Shown here one piece after another: positions 42,482 to 49,949 of a stretch of DNA of 64,000 bases. Each line of letters begins with the position of its first letter. The stretch's first letter is position 1. A program made the position numbers and the translations under genes. This DNA is from Cryobacterium sp. PH31-AA6 (GTDB lineage Bacteria > Actinomycetota > Actinomycetes > Actinomycetales > Microbacteriaceae). Below the pieces are notes generated by a model. The model was not told the DNA's origin and did no database searches. It saw only the letters and a list, made by a program, of their open reading frames with translations. The stretch is from positions 1 through 64,000 of the forward strand of contig NZ_JASISS010000011.1 of assembly GCF_030063195.1 (NCBI RefSeq), given 5' to 3'.

Positions 42482-43837
42482 ATGAACGGTGCCGTTGAGT
42501 TTCCCCTGGACCTGGCCGAACTCTCCTTCCGAGCGGCCGGTGAGTCCCTCGTGCGCCGCAGCGTCCTGCCCAGCGGGGTGCGCATCGTCAGCGAGCAGGT
42601 GCCGGGCAGCCGCAGCCTGACCATCGGTTACTGGGTCGCGGTCGGCTCCCGCGACGAACAGCCCGGCCACTTCGGATCGACCCATTTCCTCGAGCACCTG
42701 CTCTTCAAGGGAACCGCGAAGCGCACCGCACTCGACATCGCGATCGCGTTCGATGCGGTCGGTGGCGAGCACAATGCCATGACCGCCAAGGAATACACCT
42801 GCTATTACGCCAAGGTGCAGGATCGGGATCTGCCGATGGCGGTCGAGGTGCTCACCGATATGCTCACCTCCTCCCTGCTTGACCCGGTCGAGTTCGAGAA
42901 CGAGCGCGGCGTCATCCTCGAGGAACTCGCGATGGCGGATGACGACCCGTCCGATGTGGCCAACGAGCGGTTCTTCGAGGCAGTGATGGGCGATCATCCG
43001 CTCGGACGGCCGATCGGCGGCAGCCCCGACACGATCCGGGCCGCCACCCACGCCGCCGTGCAGGAGCACTATCGGGCCAACTACCGGCCTCAGGACCTCG
43101 TCGTCACCGTGGCGGGCGCTGTCGACCACGACGCGCTCGTCGACGGCGTCACCCGTGCGCTGATCCTGGCCGGCTGGGATCTCAGCGCCGACGCCATCCC
43201 GGTCGGGCGCCGCTCCGGCAACCCGGCAAGCATCACCCAGGGGGCGCGGGTCACCATCGTGCAGCGGCCGCTCGAGCAGGCCAACCTGTTGATGGGGTTC
43301 CCCGGCCTCCTCGCCAGCGACGACCGGCGCGTCACCATGAGCGTGCTCAACTCCATCTTCGGCGGCGGCATGTCGTCGCGCCTGTTCCAGGAGGTGCGGG
43401 AGAAGCGCGGCCTGGCCTACTCGGTCTACTCCTTCGCCCCCGGATACTCCGACGCCGGACTGTTCGGCATGTACGCCGGCTGCACGCCGGCGAAGGCCGG
43501 CCAGGTCGCCGAACTCATGCTCAGCGAGCTGCACCGACTCGCCGAGCACGGTGTCAGCGCCGACGAGATGGCCCGGGCGGCCGGACAGCTGTCGGGGGCA
43601 TCCGCCCTCGCCCTCGAGGACTCCGATACCCGGATGTCCCGGCTCGGCCGGTCCGAGATCACGCTCGGCGAATTCGTCGACCTCGACGAGGCCCTTCGCC
43701 GCCTCGCGCTGGTCACCGCGGCGGATGTGCAGGAACTGGCCGCCGAACTGGCCGCCGGTCCGCTGTCCATCGCGGCCGTCGGCGCGCTGGAGCCCGACGC
43801 CTTCGCCGCCATCCTGCCCGACCCGATCCGCTCCTGA
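42482..43837 (+). CDS. M16 family zinc peptidase (mitochondrial processing peptidase-like)
   Basis: 451 aa. Inverted zinc motif HFLEH at 68-72 with the downstream Glu in ENERGVILEEL, and the second M16 lobe with the substrate arm RLFQEVREKRGLAYSVYS. Actinobacterial members usually follow pnp and precede dapB; here dapB is 1.3 kb downstream but pnp is 30 kb upstream. ATG 42482 has GGGAAG nearby; an upstream in-frame ATG at 42422 is less likely. Substrate unknown; cytoplasmic, no signal peptide. Confidence 0.92.
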   Translation: MNGAVEFPLDLAELSFRAAGESLVRRSVLPSGVRIVSEQVPGSRSLTIGYWVAVGSRDEQPGHFGSTHFLEHLLFKGTAKRTALDIAIAFDAVGGEHNAMTAKEYTCYYAKVQDRDLPMAVEVLTDMLTSSLLDPVEFENERGVILEELAMADDDPSDVANERFFEAVMGDHPLGRPIGGSPDTIRAATHAAVQEHYRANYRPQDLVVTVAGAVDHDALVDGVTRALILAGWDLSADAIPVGRRSGNPASITQGARVTIVQRPLEQANLLMGFPGLLASDDRRVTMSVLNSIFGGGMSSRLFQEVREKRGLAYSVYSFAPGYSDAGLFGMYAGCTPAKAGQVAELMLSELHRLAEHGVSADEMARAAGQLSGASALALEDSDTRMSRLGRSEITLGEFVDLDEALRRLALVTAADVQELAAELAAGPLSIAAVGALEPDAFAAILPDPIRS

Positions 43838-43918
43838 CCCGCACGAACCGACGCCGCCCCCGGGGTCGGCACCCCGACTGGCCGCCCGTGTTGTCGCTGC
43901 GAATTGAAAGAGAAGACC

Positions 43919-44521
43919 TTGCCCCACTACATCTACCTCGTGCGCCACGGTGAACAGCAGGATGCCGAACACGGTCTGCCGGACGGCCCGCTTTCTGCCC
44001 GCGGCACGCGCCAGGCCCAGCTGATCGCCGAGCGTCTCGGCGGCGTGCCGTTCACGGCGGCGTTCCATTCCCCGCTCCAGCGGGCCGCCGAAACCGCGAA
44101 GATCATCGCCCAACGCCTGCCGGCACTGACCCCGGAGCCGACAGCGCTACTCTTCGACTGCATACCGTCCGGCATGGCGCCGGAAACCCCCGCGGCCTAC
44201 GCGCCGTTCTTCGGCGCGGTCACCGAGGCGGAGATCGAGGCGGGGAGTGCCCAGATGGAGGATGCCGTCGCCGAGTTCCTGCAGCCCCGCCGTGGTGAGC
44301 ACCACGACCTGCTGATCACCCACAACTTCGTGATCGCCTGGTTCGTGCGCGAGGTGCTCGGAGCGCCCGACTGGCGCTGGATCAGCATCAACCAGGCCAA
44401 TTGCGGCCTCACCGTGCTGCACCAGAAACCCGGCCGCCCCTGGACCATGATCACCCACAACGACACCGGGCACCTGCCGGTGGAGCTGCGCACCGGCCTG
44501 CCTGACCCGCTTCTGTTCTGA
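43919..44521 (+). CDS. Histidine phosphatase superfamily protein
   Basis: 200 aa phosphoglycerate mutase-like phosphatase: catalytic RHGE near the N-terminus (YLVRHGEQQD), SPLQRAAETAKI and ITHNFVIAWFVRE with the second His. It would hydrolyse an unknown phosphoester. TTG 43919 is preferred over TTG 43904 because AAAGAGAAG lies just before it; both give the full domain. It sits between the M16 peptidase and the convergent GNAT gene. Confidence 0.85.
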   Translation: MPHYIYLVRHGEQQDAEHGLPDGPLSARGTRQAQLIAERLGGVPFTAAFHSPLQRAAETAKIIAQRLPALTPEPTALLFDCIPSGMAPETPAAYAPFFGAVTEAEIEAGSAQMEDAVAEFLQPRRGEHHDLLITHNFVIAWFVREVLGAPDWRWISINQANCGLTVLHQKPGRPWTMITHNDTGHLPVELRTGLPDPLLF

Positions 44522-44557
44522 GGCGTGCCCGCCCGGGCGGACCGGCGGAGTACCGGG

Positions 44558-45064
44558 TCAGTCGAGGCGCTTACGGTACCAGTTCGTGGCGTTCGGGTTG
44601 TCGTTGTACGGCGCGCAGTCCTCGTAGCCGGCCCGAGAATAGAGCACCCCCGCGGCCGTCAGGCTCGCGTTCGTGTCGAGGACGACTTCGTCGGCGCCGA
44701 GGTCCAGCGCACGCCGCTCCAGCTCGGCGAGCAGAGCCCCGCCCCAGCCCCGACCGCGCACCTGCGGCTGCAACCAGAGGTGCTTGATCTCGAAGCGCGC
44801 CAGCCCCTGTGCTGAATCCTCGATCCGGCGCACACCGCCGCACCCGACGAAGGCGCGTTCGCGTTCCCCGTTCTGCTCGCTGACGAGCAGGAACACTCCG
44901 CGTGGCCGCACGAACTGGTCCGGAGTCGGAAATGTGGTGCGGTACTCACCCTGGGCTGCCGGGAAGGTCGACTCGCGGTCGCTGAAGTACTGGGTGAGCA
45001 GCACGATCGAGCCGGCATCCGTCACCGACACGTCGCTGAAGGCCAGGGCGGGAGAATCGGACAT
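44558..45064 (-). CDS. GNAT family N-acetyltransferase
   Basis: 168 aa. GNAT fold with the acetyl-CoA pyrophosphate loop QVRGRGWG (motif A, residues about 100-107), preceded by FEIKHLWLQP and followed by LDTNASLTAAGVLYSRAGYE. Substrate unknown; small amines, amino acids or protein N-termini are typical. It is divergent from dapB with only 63 bp between starts, and TAGCCT lies 6 nt before its ATG. Confidence 0.88.
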   Translation of the reverse strand: MSDSPALAFSDVSVTDAGSIVLLTQYFSDRESTFPAAQGEYRTTFPTPDQFVRPRGVFLLVSEQNGERERAFVGCGGVRRIEDSAQGLARFEIKHLWLQPQVRGRGWGGALLAELERRALDLGADEVVLDTNASLTAAGVLYSRAGYEDCAPYNDNPNATNWYRKRLD

Positions 45065-45070
45065 GAGTCA

Positions 45071-45121
45071 AGGCTACTTCGCCCCGCGGCTGCGGCAAGG
45101 CCCGGCCGCCCTTGGTAGATT
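45071..45121. promoter_or_regulatory. Back-to-back leaderless promoters of the GNAT gene and dapB
   Basis: Minus strand TAGCCT (45076-45071) is 6 nt from the GNAT ATG 45064; plus strand TAGATT (45116-45121) is 6 nt from the dapB ATG 45128. Both spacings put the transcription start on the first base of the start codon. Confidence 0.6.
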
Positions 45122-45127
45122 GGTCGC

Positions 45128-45952
45128 ATGACAACACGGGTGGCCATCGTCGGCGTAACGGGAACGATGGGCCGCCTCGTCGCCGCATTGATCGAGAAAA
45201 CCGACGGCTATGAACTCGTCGCCGGGCTGAACTCCGCCAGCAACCTGGCCGAGATGCTCGGTGCCGACGTCGTGATCGACCTCACGGTGCCCGGGGCCAG
45301 CCAGGGCGTCGTCGACTTCGCCGTCGACAACGGCCTTCGCGTGCTGGTCGGCACCTCCGGCTGGTCGCAGGACCGGATCGACGCCCTCGCCCGGCGCATC
45401 GCGGGGCGCGACGACACCGGCGTGGTCATCATCCCCAACTTCTCCATCGGCTCCGTCATCGGCACGGCACTCTCGGCCATGGTCGCCCGCTTCTTCGATT
45501 CGATCGAGATCGTCGAGGCGCACCAGGCCGCAAAGGTCGACTCTCCCTCCGGTACCGCGGTGCGCACGGCCGAGCTGATCGGTAAGGCCAGAGCGGGCCT
45601 CGGTCCGGTTTCCGCCCCGCACATTGATCAGCGCGCCCGTGGCCAGCAGGTATCCAGTGTGCCCGTGCACAGCCTCCGGCTTGAGGGGCTGCTCGCCCGT
45701 CAGGACGTCATCTTCGGCGGCACGGGGGAGACGCTGACGATCAGCCACAACACCCTCTCCGCGGCGGCCTACGAGCGTGGCATCCTGCTCGCCCTCGCCG
45801 CGGCCGTGACTGCCAACGGCGTCACGGTCGGACTCGACCAGATCGTCGACCTGGGCCTCGGCGAGCCGGCCGCCCGGGAGACACCGCCCGAACCGGGGCC
45901 GGACGACTCCGTTCCGGGCGACTCGGTTGCCGGCGCTGCAGGGACCGAATAA
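45128..45952 (+). CDS. dapB: 4-hydroxy-tetrahydrodipicolinate reductase
   Basis: 274 aa. NAD(P)-binding VAIVGVTGTMGRLV at the start and substrate motif AHQAAKVDSPSGTA at 131-144. It makes tetrahydrodipicolinate for lysine and meso-diaminopimelate. The family motif is normally HH; here catalytic His132 and Lys136 are kept but the second His is Gln133. A 25-residue acidic/Pro tail extends the C-terminus. The stop overlaps the next ATG (TAATG). dapA and dapF are also in this window but in separate units. Confidence 0.95.
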   Translation: MTTRVAIVGVTGTMGRLVAALIEKTDGYELVAGLNSASNLAEMLGADVVIDLTVPGASQGVVDFAVDNGLRVLVGTSGWSQDRIDALARRIAGRDDTGVVIIPNFSIGSVIGTALSAMVARFFDSIEIVEAHQAAKVDSPSGTAVRTAELIGKARAGLGPVSAPHIDQRARGQQVSSVPVHSLRLEGLLARQDVIFGGTGETLTISHNTLSAAAYERGILLALAAAVTANGVTVGLDQIVDLGLGEPAARETPPEPGPDDSVPGDSVAGAAGTE

Positions 45953-46413
45953 TGAAGAGCCGGTTGGCCGTCGTTCCGATGGCGTTGCTCCTCGCGTTCT
46001 ACCTGGTGCTCGTCGGCTGGCGCGCGGTGCTGTTCGTGCAAAGCGGTGACCCCGTCGGCATCGTGATCGGTGTGGCACTGATGATCCTGCCCGTGATCGG
46101 GGTGTGGGCACTCGTGCTCGAACTTCGGTTCGGCCGGCGGTCGGAACAACTGGTGCGCCGGCTCGAGCGTGAGGGAGAGCTTCCCGTCGAGGAGCTGCCG
46201 ACCCGCCCGAGCGGGCGGCCGCTACGCGACGCGGCAGACGCCGAATTCCCCCGGTTCAAGGCGGAGGTGGATGCCGCCCCGGAAGACTGGCGGGCCTGGT
46301 TCCGGCTCGGACTGGCCTACGACGCTTCCGGAGACCGCCGCCGGGCCCGCGGCGCCATCCGCACCGCAATCGCCCTCGAACGCTCCGTAGAGGCGGCCGC
46401 CCCGCCCCGGTAG
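45952..46413 (+). CDS. Small membrane protein with a TPR-like segment
   Basis: 153 aa. Two membrane helices (about 8-28 and 36-56) are followed by a cytoplasmic segment whose end (DWRAWFRLGLAYDASGDRRRARGAIRTAI) looks like one tetratricopeptide hairpin. It overlaps the dapB stop by one base, so is co-translated with dapB. This gene is a common neighbour of dapB in Microbacteriaceae-like genomes in my recollection; function unknown. Confidence 0.8.
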   Translation: MKSRLAVVPMALLLAFYLVLVGWRAVLFVQSGDPVGIVIGVALMILPVIGVWALVLELRFGRRSEQLVRRLEREGELPVEELPTRPSGRPLRDAADAEFPRFKAEVDAAPEDWRAWFRLGLAYDASGDRRRARGAIRTAIALERSVEAAAPPR

Positions 46414-46456
46414 ACGCGCCGGTGCCCGGGGAGGCCGGGGATCCGCCGACCCAGGA

Positions 46457-47347
46457 TCAGGGCTGCTCAAGCATCCACTCGACCGCCGCGGCCGCCGTCC
46501 GGTGCGAGAAGACGAATCCGTCGTCCTGGAGCAGGGTCGAGTCGACCTCCTGGTCGGCCAGCAGCAGCGCACGCGCGGCATCCTGCAGGGCCAGGGTCAG
46601 CAACGGTTCGGGTACGGGGATCCTGAATGGGCGGTGCAGCGCAGTGGCGACCGCCTTGATCACATCGGTGGAGGTGGCCGGGGTCGGGCCGACGAGATTC
46701 ACCGGTCCGGACAGGTCGGACCCAAGCAGGTGCACGATCGCGGCGGCCTCGTCGTGCAGGCTGATCCACGGCCAGTGCGCGGTGCCGCGACCGAGCGGAC
46801 CGGCCAGGCCGAAGCGGACCAACGGCAGCACTGGCCGCAGTGCTCCGCCCCTGGCAATGACCAGTCCGGTGCGGAACGTCACGACCCTGGTCTGCTCGGG
46901 GGCGAGCCCGGCCTCCGCTTCCCAGGCGGCGACGACGCCCGCCAGGAAATCGGTGCCCGGGGCCGACTCCTCGGTGAGCACTTCCCCTGGACGGTCACCG
47001 TAGATGCCGACCGCTGAGGCATTGAGGAGGACGGCGGGCGGGCGGGTGCTGCGCCGCATTGCGTCGGTCAGCGTGCGGGTGGACTGCACTCTCGATTCGA
47101 GGATCTGCCGACGGTAACCTGTGGTCCACGGCAGACGGGCGAGCGACGCACCGGACAGGTTGATCACCGCATCCACCTGCCCGAGCGCGGCCTCGTCCAG
47201 GCTGAGTGCGGCCGGGTTCCACCGGAATTCATTCGGCGTCTGCGGGGCACGGCGCACCAGGCGCGCGATCGTGTGGCCCGCCGCGCCGAGCTGGCGGCAG
47301 ACCTCGGTGCCGATCAGGCCGGAGGCCCCTGAGACCAGTACTCGCAT
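46457..47347 (-). CDS. TIGR01777 family epimerase-like oxidoreductase
   Basis: 296 aa extended short-chain dehydrogenase. N-terminal NAD-binding VSGASGLIGTEVCRQL (GxxGxxG) and the family blocks VINLSGASLA, LESRVQSTRTL and NASAVGIYGDRPGEVLTEE, with the C-terminal DUF1731-like part (RIPVPEPLLTLALQDAARALLLADQEV). Homologues are the SulA/YfcH group with unknown substrates. It is followed 14 bp downstream by the OsmC gene in reverse gene order (OsmC upstream), so the minus-strand genes from 48823 may form one unit. Confidence 0.9.
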   Translation of the reverse strand: MRVLVSGASGLIGTEVCRQLGAAGHTIARLVRRAPQTPNEFRWNPAALSLDEAALGQVDAVINLSGASLARLPWTTGYRRQILESRVQSTRTLTDAMRRSTRPPAVLLNASAVGIYGDRPGEVLTEESAPGTDFLAGVVAAWEAEAGLAPEQTRVVTFRTGLVIARGGALRPVLPLVRFGLAGPLGRGTAHWPWISLHDEAAAIVHLLGSDLSGPVNLVGPTPATSTDVIKAVATALHRPFRIPVPEPLLTLALQDAARALLLADQEVDSTLLQDDGFVFSHRTAAAAVEWMLEQP

Positions 47348-47361
47348 GACGCCGACCCTGG

Positions 47362-47787
47362 CTAGGCCAGTTCGGCTTCGATCGTGATCGGGATGCCGGC
47401 CAGCGCCTTCGAGATCGGGCAGTTGGCCTTCGCGTCGGCCGCGAAGGCCTCGAATTCCGCTTCGGTCAGGCCGGGCACGCTGGCGCTCACGAGCAGGTGG
47501 CTGCCGACGACTCCGACCCCGGCCTCGAAGGTGACAGCGGCGGTGGTCTGGATGTTCTCCGGGGTGTGCCCGGCGGCGCTGAGCCCGTTGGCGAGCGCCA
47601 TCGAGAAGCAGGCGGCGTGGGCTGCCCCGAGGAGTTCCTCCGGGTTGGTCGTGTTCGGGCTGCCGACCGAGCGGGCCTGCCAGGTCACCGGGAATTCGGC
47701 GGCGTGCGATGAATCGAGGGAGACAGTGCCCTGGCCGGACTTCAGATCGCCGGTCCAGACGGTGGTTGCTTCGCTGGTCAATGCCAT
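47362..47787 (-). CDS. OsmC family peroxiredoxin
   Basis: 141 aa. OsmC/Ohr fold with two catalytic Cys: GAAHAACFSMAL and DAKANCPISKAL, the OsmC arrangement. It reduces organic hydroperoxides with dithiols such as lipoyl proteins. ATG 47787 has a perfect GGAGGT upstream; the frame from 47823 is longer without support. It lies between the TIGR01777 gene and a DUF4395/thioredoxin pair, making a small redox neighbourhood. Confidence 0.93.
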   Translation of the reverse strand: MALTSEATTVWTGDLKSGQGTVSLDSSHAAEFPVTWQARSVGSPNTTNPEELLGAAHAACFSMALANGLSAAGHTPENIQTTAAVTFEAGVGVVGSHLLVSASVPGLTEAEFEAFAADAKANCPISKALAGIPITIEAELA

Positions 47788-47871
47788 GGTGTTACCTCCA
47801 GAGTGAACCCCCAGCCTAGCCATCCGGCCTCGGAACGGGGCGAACCAGTCTGGGAATCGGCAGGGAGGCGC

Positions 47872-48393
47872 CTATCTGGCGTCGCGGGGACCGCGCCCGA
47901 GGAGGCCCGCCCGCACGAGCAGCAGGAAGAGCTGGCAACCAAGGCAGTAGTCGAACACGGCGTTGAGGAAGGCCGCGATGAATGCGGCGGCGGCCGCAAT
48001 GCCCACGGCCGGCGCCAGGCCGGCCAGTCCCAGGACCACTCCGACGAGGGTGACCAGCAGGCCGACGCCCTGGGCGAAGGTCGGCGGGGCCGGATTCTCG
48101 AGCGCGGTCGGCGGGGCCAGCCTCGGTCGCACGAAACGCTTGAACAGAAGCCCCCACGGATGACGGCCTGCGCCGGCGAACGCACCCCAGGCGAACAGGA
48201 CGGCGAGCCCGGCCAACAGGGAGAGAGCGGCAGCGGATGCCCCGATGAGCGACAGGAACACCACGACGAGCAGCAGCACGGCCGTGATCCCGGCGCCGAA
48301 GCGCGGCCCGCGCGGGTCGAGGTCGGCGCGGCGCGGGCGGGGTGCGCCCGCGGACGCTCCGGCCCCGCCGGGATCAGTGGGGGAGGTTGGCAT
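47872..48393 (-). CDS. DUF4395 membrane protein
   Basis: 173 aa with four to five membrane helices (for example AGITAVLLLVVVFLSLIG) and the family hallmark DYCLGCQLF near residue 150, a membrane-embedded Cys pair. DUF4395 proteins commonly accompany thioredoxins, as here, and may pass reducing equivalents across the membrane. Its start lies inside the thioredoxin gene (20-bp overlap). Function is inferred from that pairing only. Confidence 0.87.
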   Translation of the reverse strand: MPTSPTDPGGAGASAGAPRPRRADLDPRGPRFGAGITAVLLLVVVFLSLIGASAAALSLLAGLAVLFAWGAFAGAGRHPWGLLFKRFVRPRLAPPTALENPAPPTFAQGVGLLVTLVGVVLGLAGLAPAVGIAAAAAFIAAFLNAVFDYCLGCQLFLLLVRAGLLGRGPRDAR

Positions 48394-48823
48394 GGAGGCT
48401 CCCTGGCAGGGTGTCGAGGTGGGCGATGATGCCGGCCCTGTGGGGCGCGCCGCCGACCCTCTCGCGCACCCGACCGGACCGGTCCAGGATGAGGGTGGTC
48501 GGGGTCTGCAGAACCTGGAAGCGGCGGGCGAGATCGGCCCGGTGGGTCAGGTCCACCTCGATGTGCACGACGCCGGGCCGGGACCGGGCAACGTTGGCGA
48601 GCATCGTGCGCGTGCCGGGGCAACGGGCGCAATGCTCGGTCGAGAACTGAACCAGGGTGGCGTCCGCCCCGAACGACACGGTGCTGGCGAGATCCGCCGG
48701 GGTGAGCGCCGGAGCCTCAACCACGGTCGTGTAGCGGTCCTGCCTCGCCCGCCAGGCCAGCCCGAGCAGGGTCGCGGCGGCCACGAGCGCCAGCACACCG
48801 CCGAGGGCGAGAAGAGGGTCCAT
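48374..48823 (-). CDS. Membrane-anchored thioredoxin-like protein
   Basis: 149 aa. One N-terminal helix (about 4-24) anchors a thioredoxin fold with CARC at 65-68 (HCARCPGTR) and the cis-Pro motif QTPTTLIL. The active site differs from the CGPC of thioredoxins. It overlaps the DUF4395 gene, and both likely form one redox relay. With the N-terminus inside or outside, the active site could face either side; topology is not settled. Confidence 0.87.
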   Translation of the reverse strand: MDPLLALGGVLALVAAATLLGLAWRARQDRYTTVVEAPALTPADLASTVSFGADATLVQFSTEHCARCPGTRTMLANVARSRPGVVHIEVDLTHRADLARRFQVLQTPTTLILDRSGRVRERVGGAPHRAGIIAHLDTLPGSLHANLPH

Positions 48824-48930
48824 GGTTCAACGGTACGGGCCTCGGGCCGCGGCAGGGGGACTATGACGACAGGTTACGGCGCACGCGGGTTGCGCCGGAG
48901 CCTGCGCGTGCGATCCGGCACGGTGACCGG

Positions 48931-48936
48931 TAGCCT
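48931..48936 (+). promoter_or_regulatory. -10 box of dapA
   Basis: TAGCCT ends 7 nt before GTG 48944, predicting a leaderless transcript. Confidence 0.5.
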
Positions 48937-48943
48937 GTGATTC

Positions 48944-49921
48944 GTGTCTACGTCCTATAACCCATTCGGCCAGGTCCTCGTCGCCCTGGTCACACCCTTC
49001 ACTGCCGACGGCGAAGTCGACTGGGCGGGAGTGGCGAAACACATCGACGATGTGATCTGCGCCGGGGCCGACGGCATCGTCGTTTCCGGCACCACCGGCG
49101 AGACGTCCACCCTGACCGACCCGGAGAAGATCCGTCTGGTCGAGGTCGGCAAGGACGTCGCGGGCGGCCGCGCGAAGATCATCACCGGCGGCGGGTCCAA
49201 CGAGACCGCCCACGCCATGCAGCTCGCCAGACAGAGCGAGAAGGCCGGCGCCGACGGCAACATGATCGTCACCCCGTACTACAACAAGCCGACCCAGTCG
49301 GGCATCCTCACCCACTTCCGGATGATCGCCGACGCCACCGACCTGCCGGTGATCCTCTACGACATCCCTGGACGCACCGGCGTGCCGATCAACTACGAGA
49401 CCATCCTGCGCGCCGCGAAACACCCCAACATCCTCGCCGTGAAGGACGCCAAGGGCGACCTGGCTCAGGTCAGCCGGGTGCTCAACCAGACCGACCTGCT
49501 CTACTTCTCGGGCGACGACCCGAACGTGCTCCCGCACCTGTCGATCGGCGCGACCGGCCTGATCGGAGTCACCGCGAACATCGCGGCAATGCCGTACCGC
49601 CAGATGGTGGATGCCGTCAACGCCGGCGACCTGAGGACGGCAACGGCCGCGCACCGGCAGCTCGAGCCGCTCGTGCGCGCGTGCATGACGCATGTGCCGG
49701 GCACCGTCGCGGTCAAGTACATCCTGCACGGCCTCGGCCGGATCAGCAGCCCGCGGGTGCGCCTGCCCCTCGTCGGCCCGGAGGACTTCGAGGCCGCGCA
49801 GATCGAGGACGAAATCGACCTGGTCAGGAACATCCCCGGCGTCGACTTCTCCAACTTCCGCCCCGACCGCAACGCCGCCGCGGGCGGCGCGCTGCCCAGG
49901 ATCGCCGGGACGACACGCTAA
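48944..49921 (+). CDS. dapA: 4-hydroxy-tetrahydrodipicolinate synthase
   Basis: 325 aa TIM-barrel aldolase condensing pyruvate with aspartate semialdehyde. Schiff-base Lys167 is in ILAVKDAKGD, Tyr139 in LYDIPGRTG, and GTTGETSTL holds the conserved Thr pair. GTG 48944 is the start. The second RNase J begins 28 bp downstream, the usual actinobacterial dapA-rnj arrangement. It supplies lysine and peptidoglycan DAP or lysine together with DapB and DapF. Confidence 0.97.
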   Translation: MSTSYNPFGQVLVALVTPFTADGEVDWAGVAKHIDDVICAGADGIVVSGTTGETSTLTDPEKIRLVEVGKDVAGGRAKIITGGGSNETAHAMQLARQSEKAGADGNMIVTPYYNKPTQSGILTHFRMIADATDLPVILYDIPGRTGVPINYETILRAAKHPNILAVKDAKGDLAQVSRVLNQTDLLYFSGDDPNVLPHLSIGATGLIGVTANIAAMPYRQMVDAVNAGDLRTATAAHRQLEPLVRACMTHVPGTVAVKYILHGLGRISSPRVRLPLVGPEDFEAAQIEDEIDLVRNIPGVDFSNFRPDRNAAAGGALPRIAGTTR

Positions 49922-49949
49922 TCACGCCACCGACCACCTAGGAGGGCAC

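Noticed and set aside
49692-49949. 86-residue N-terminal extension of the second RNase J
   Set aside because: Shadow of the dapA 3' end; GGAGGG and ATG 49950 mark the real start.
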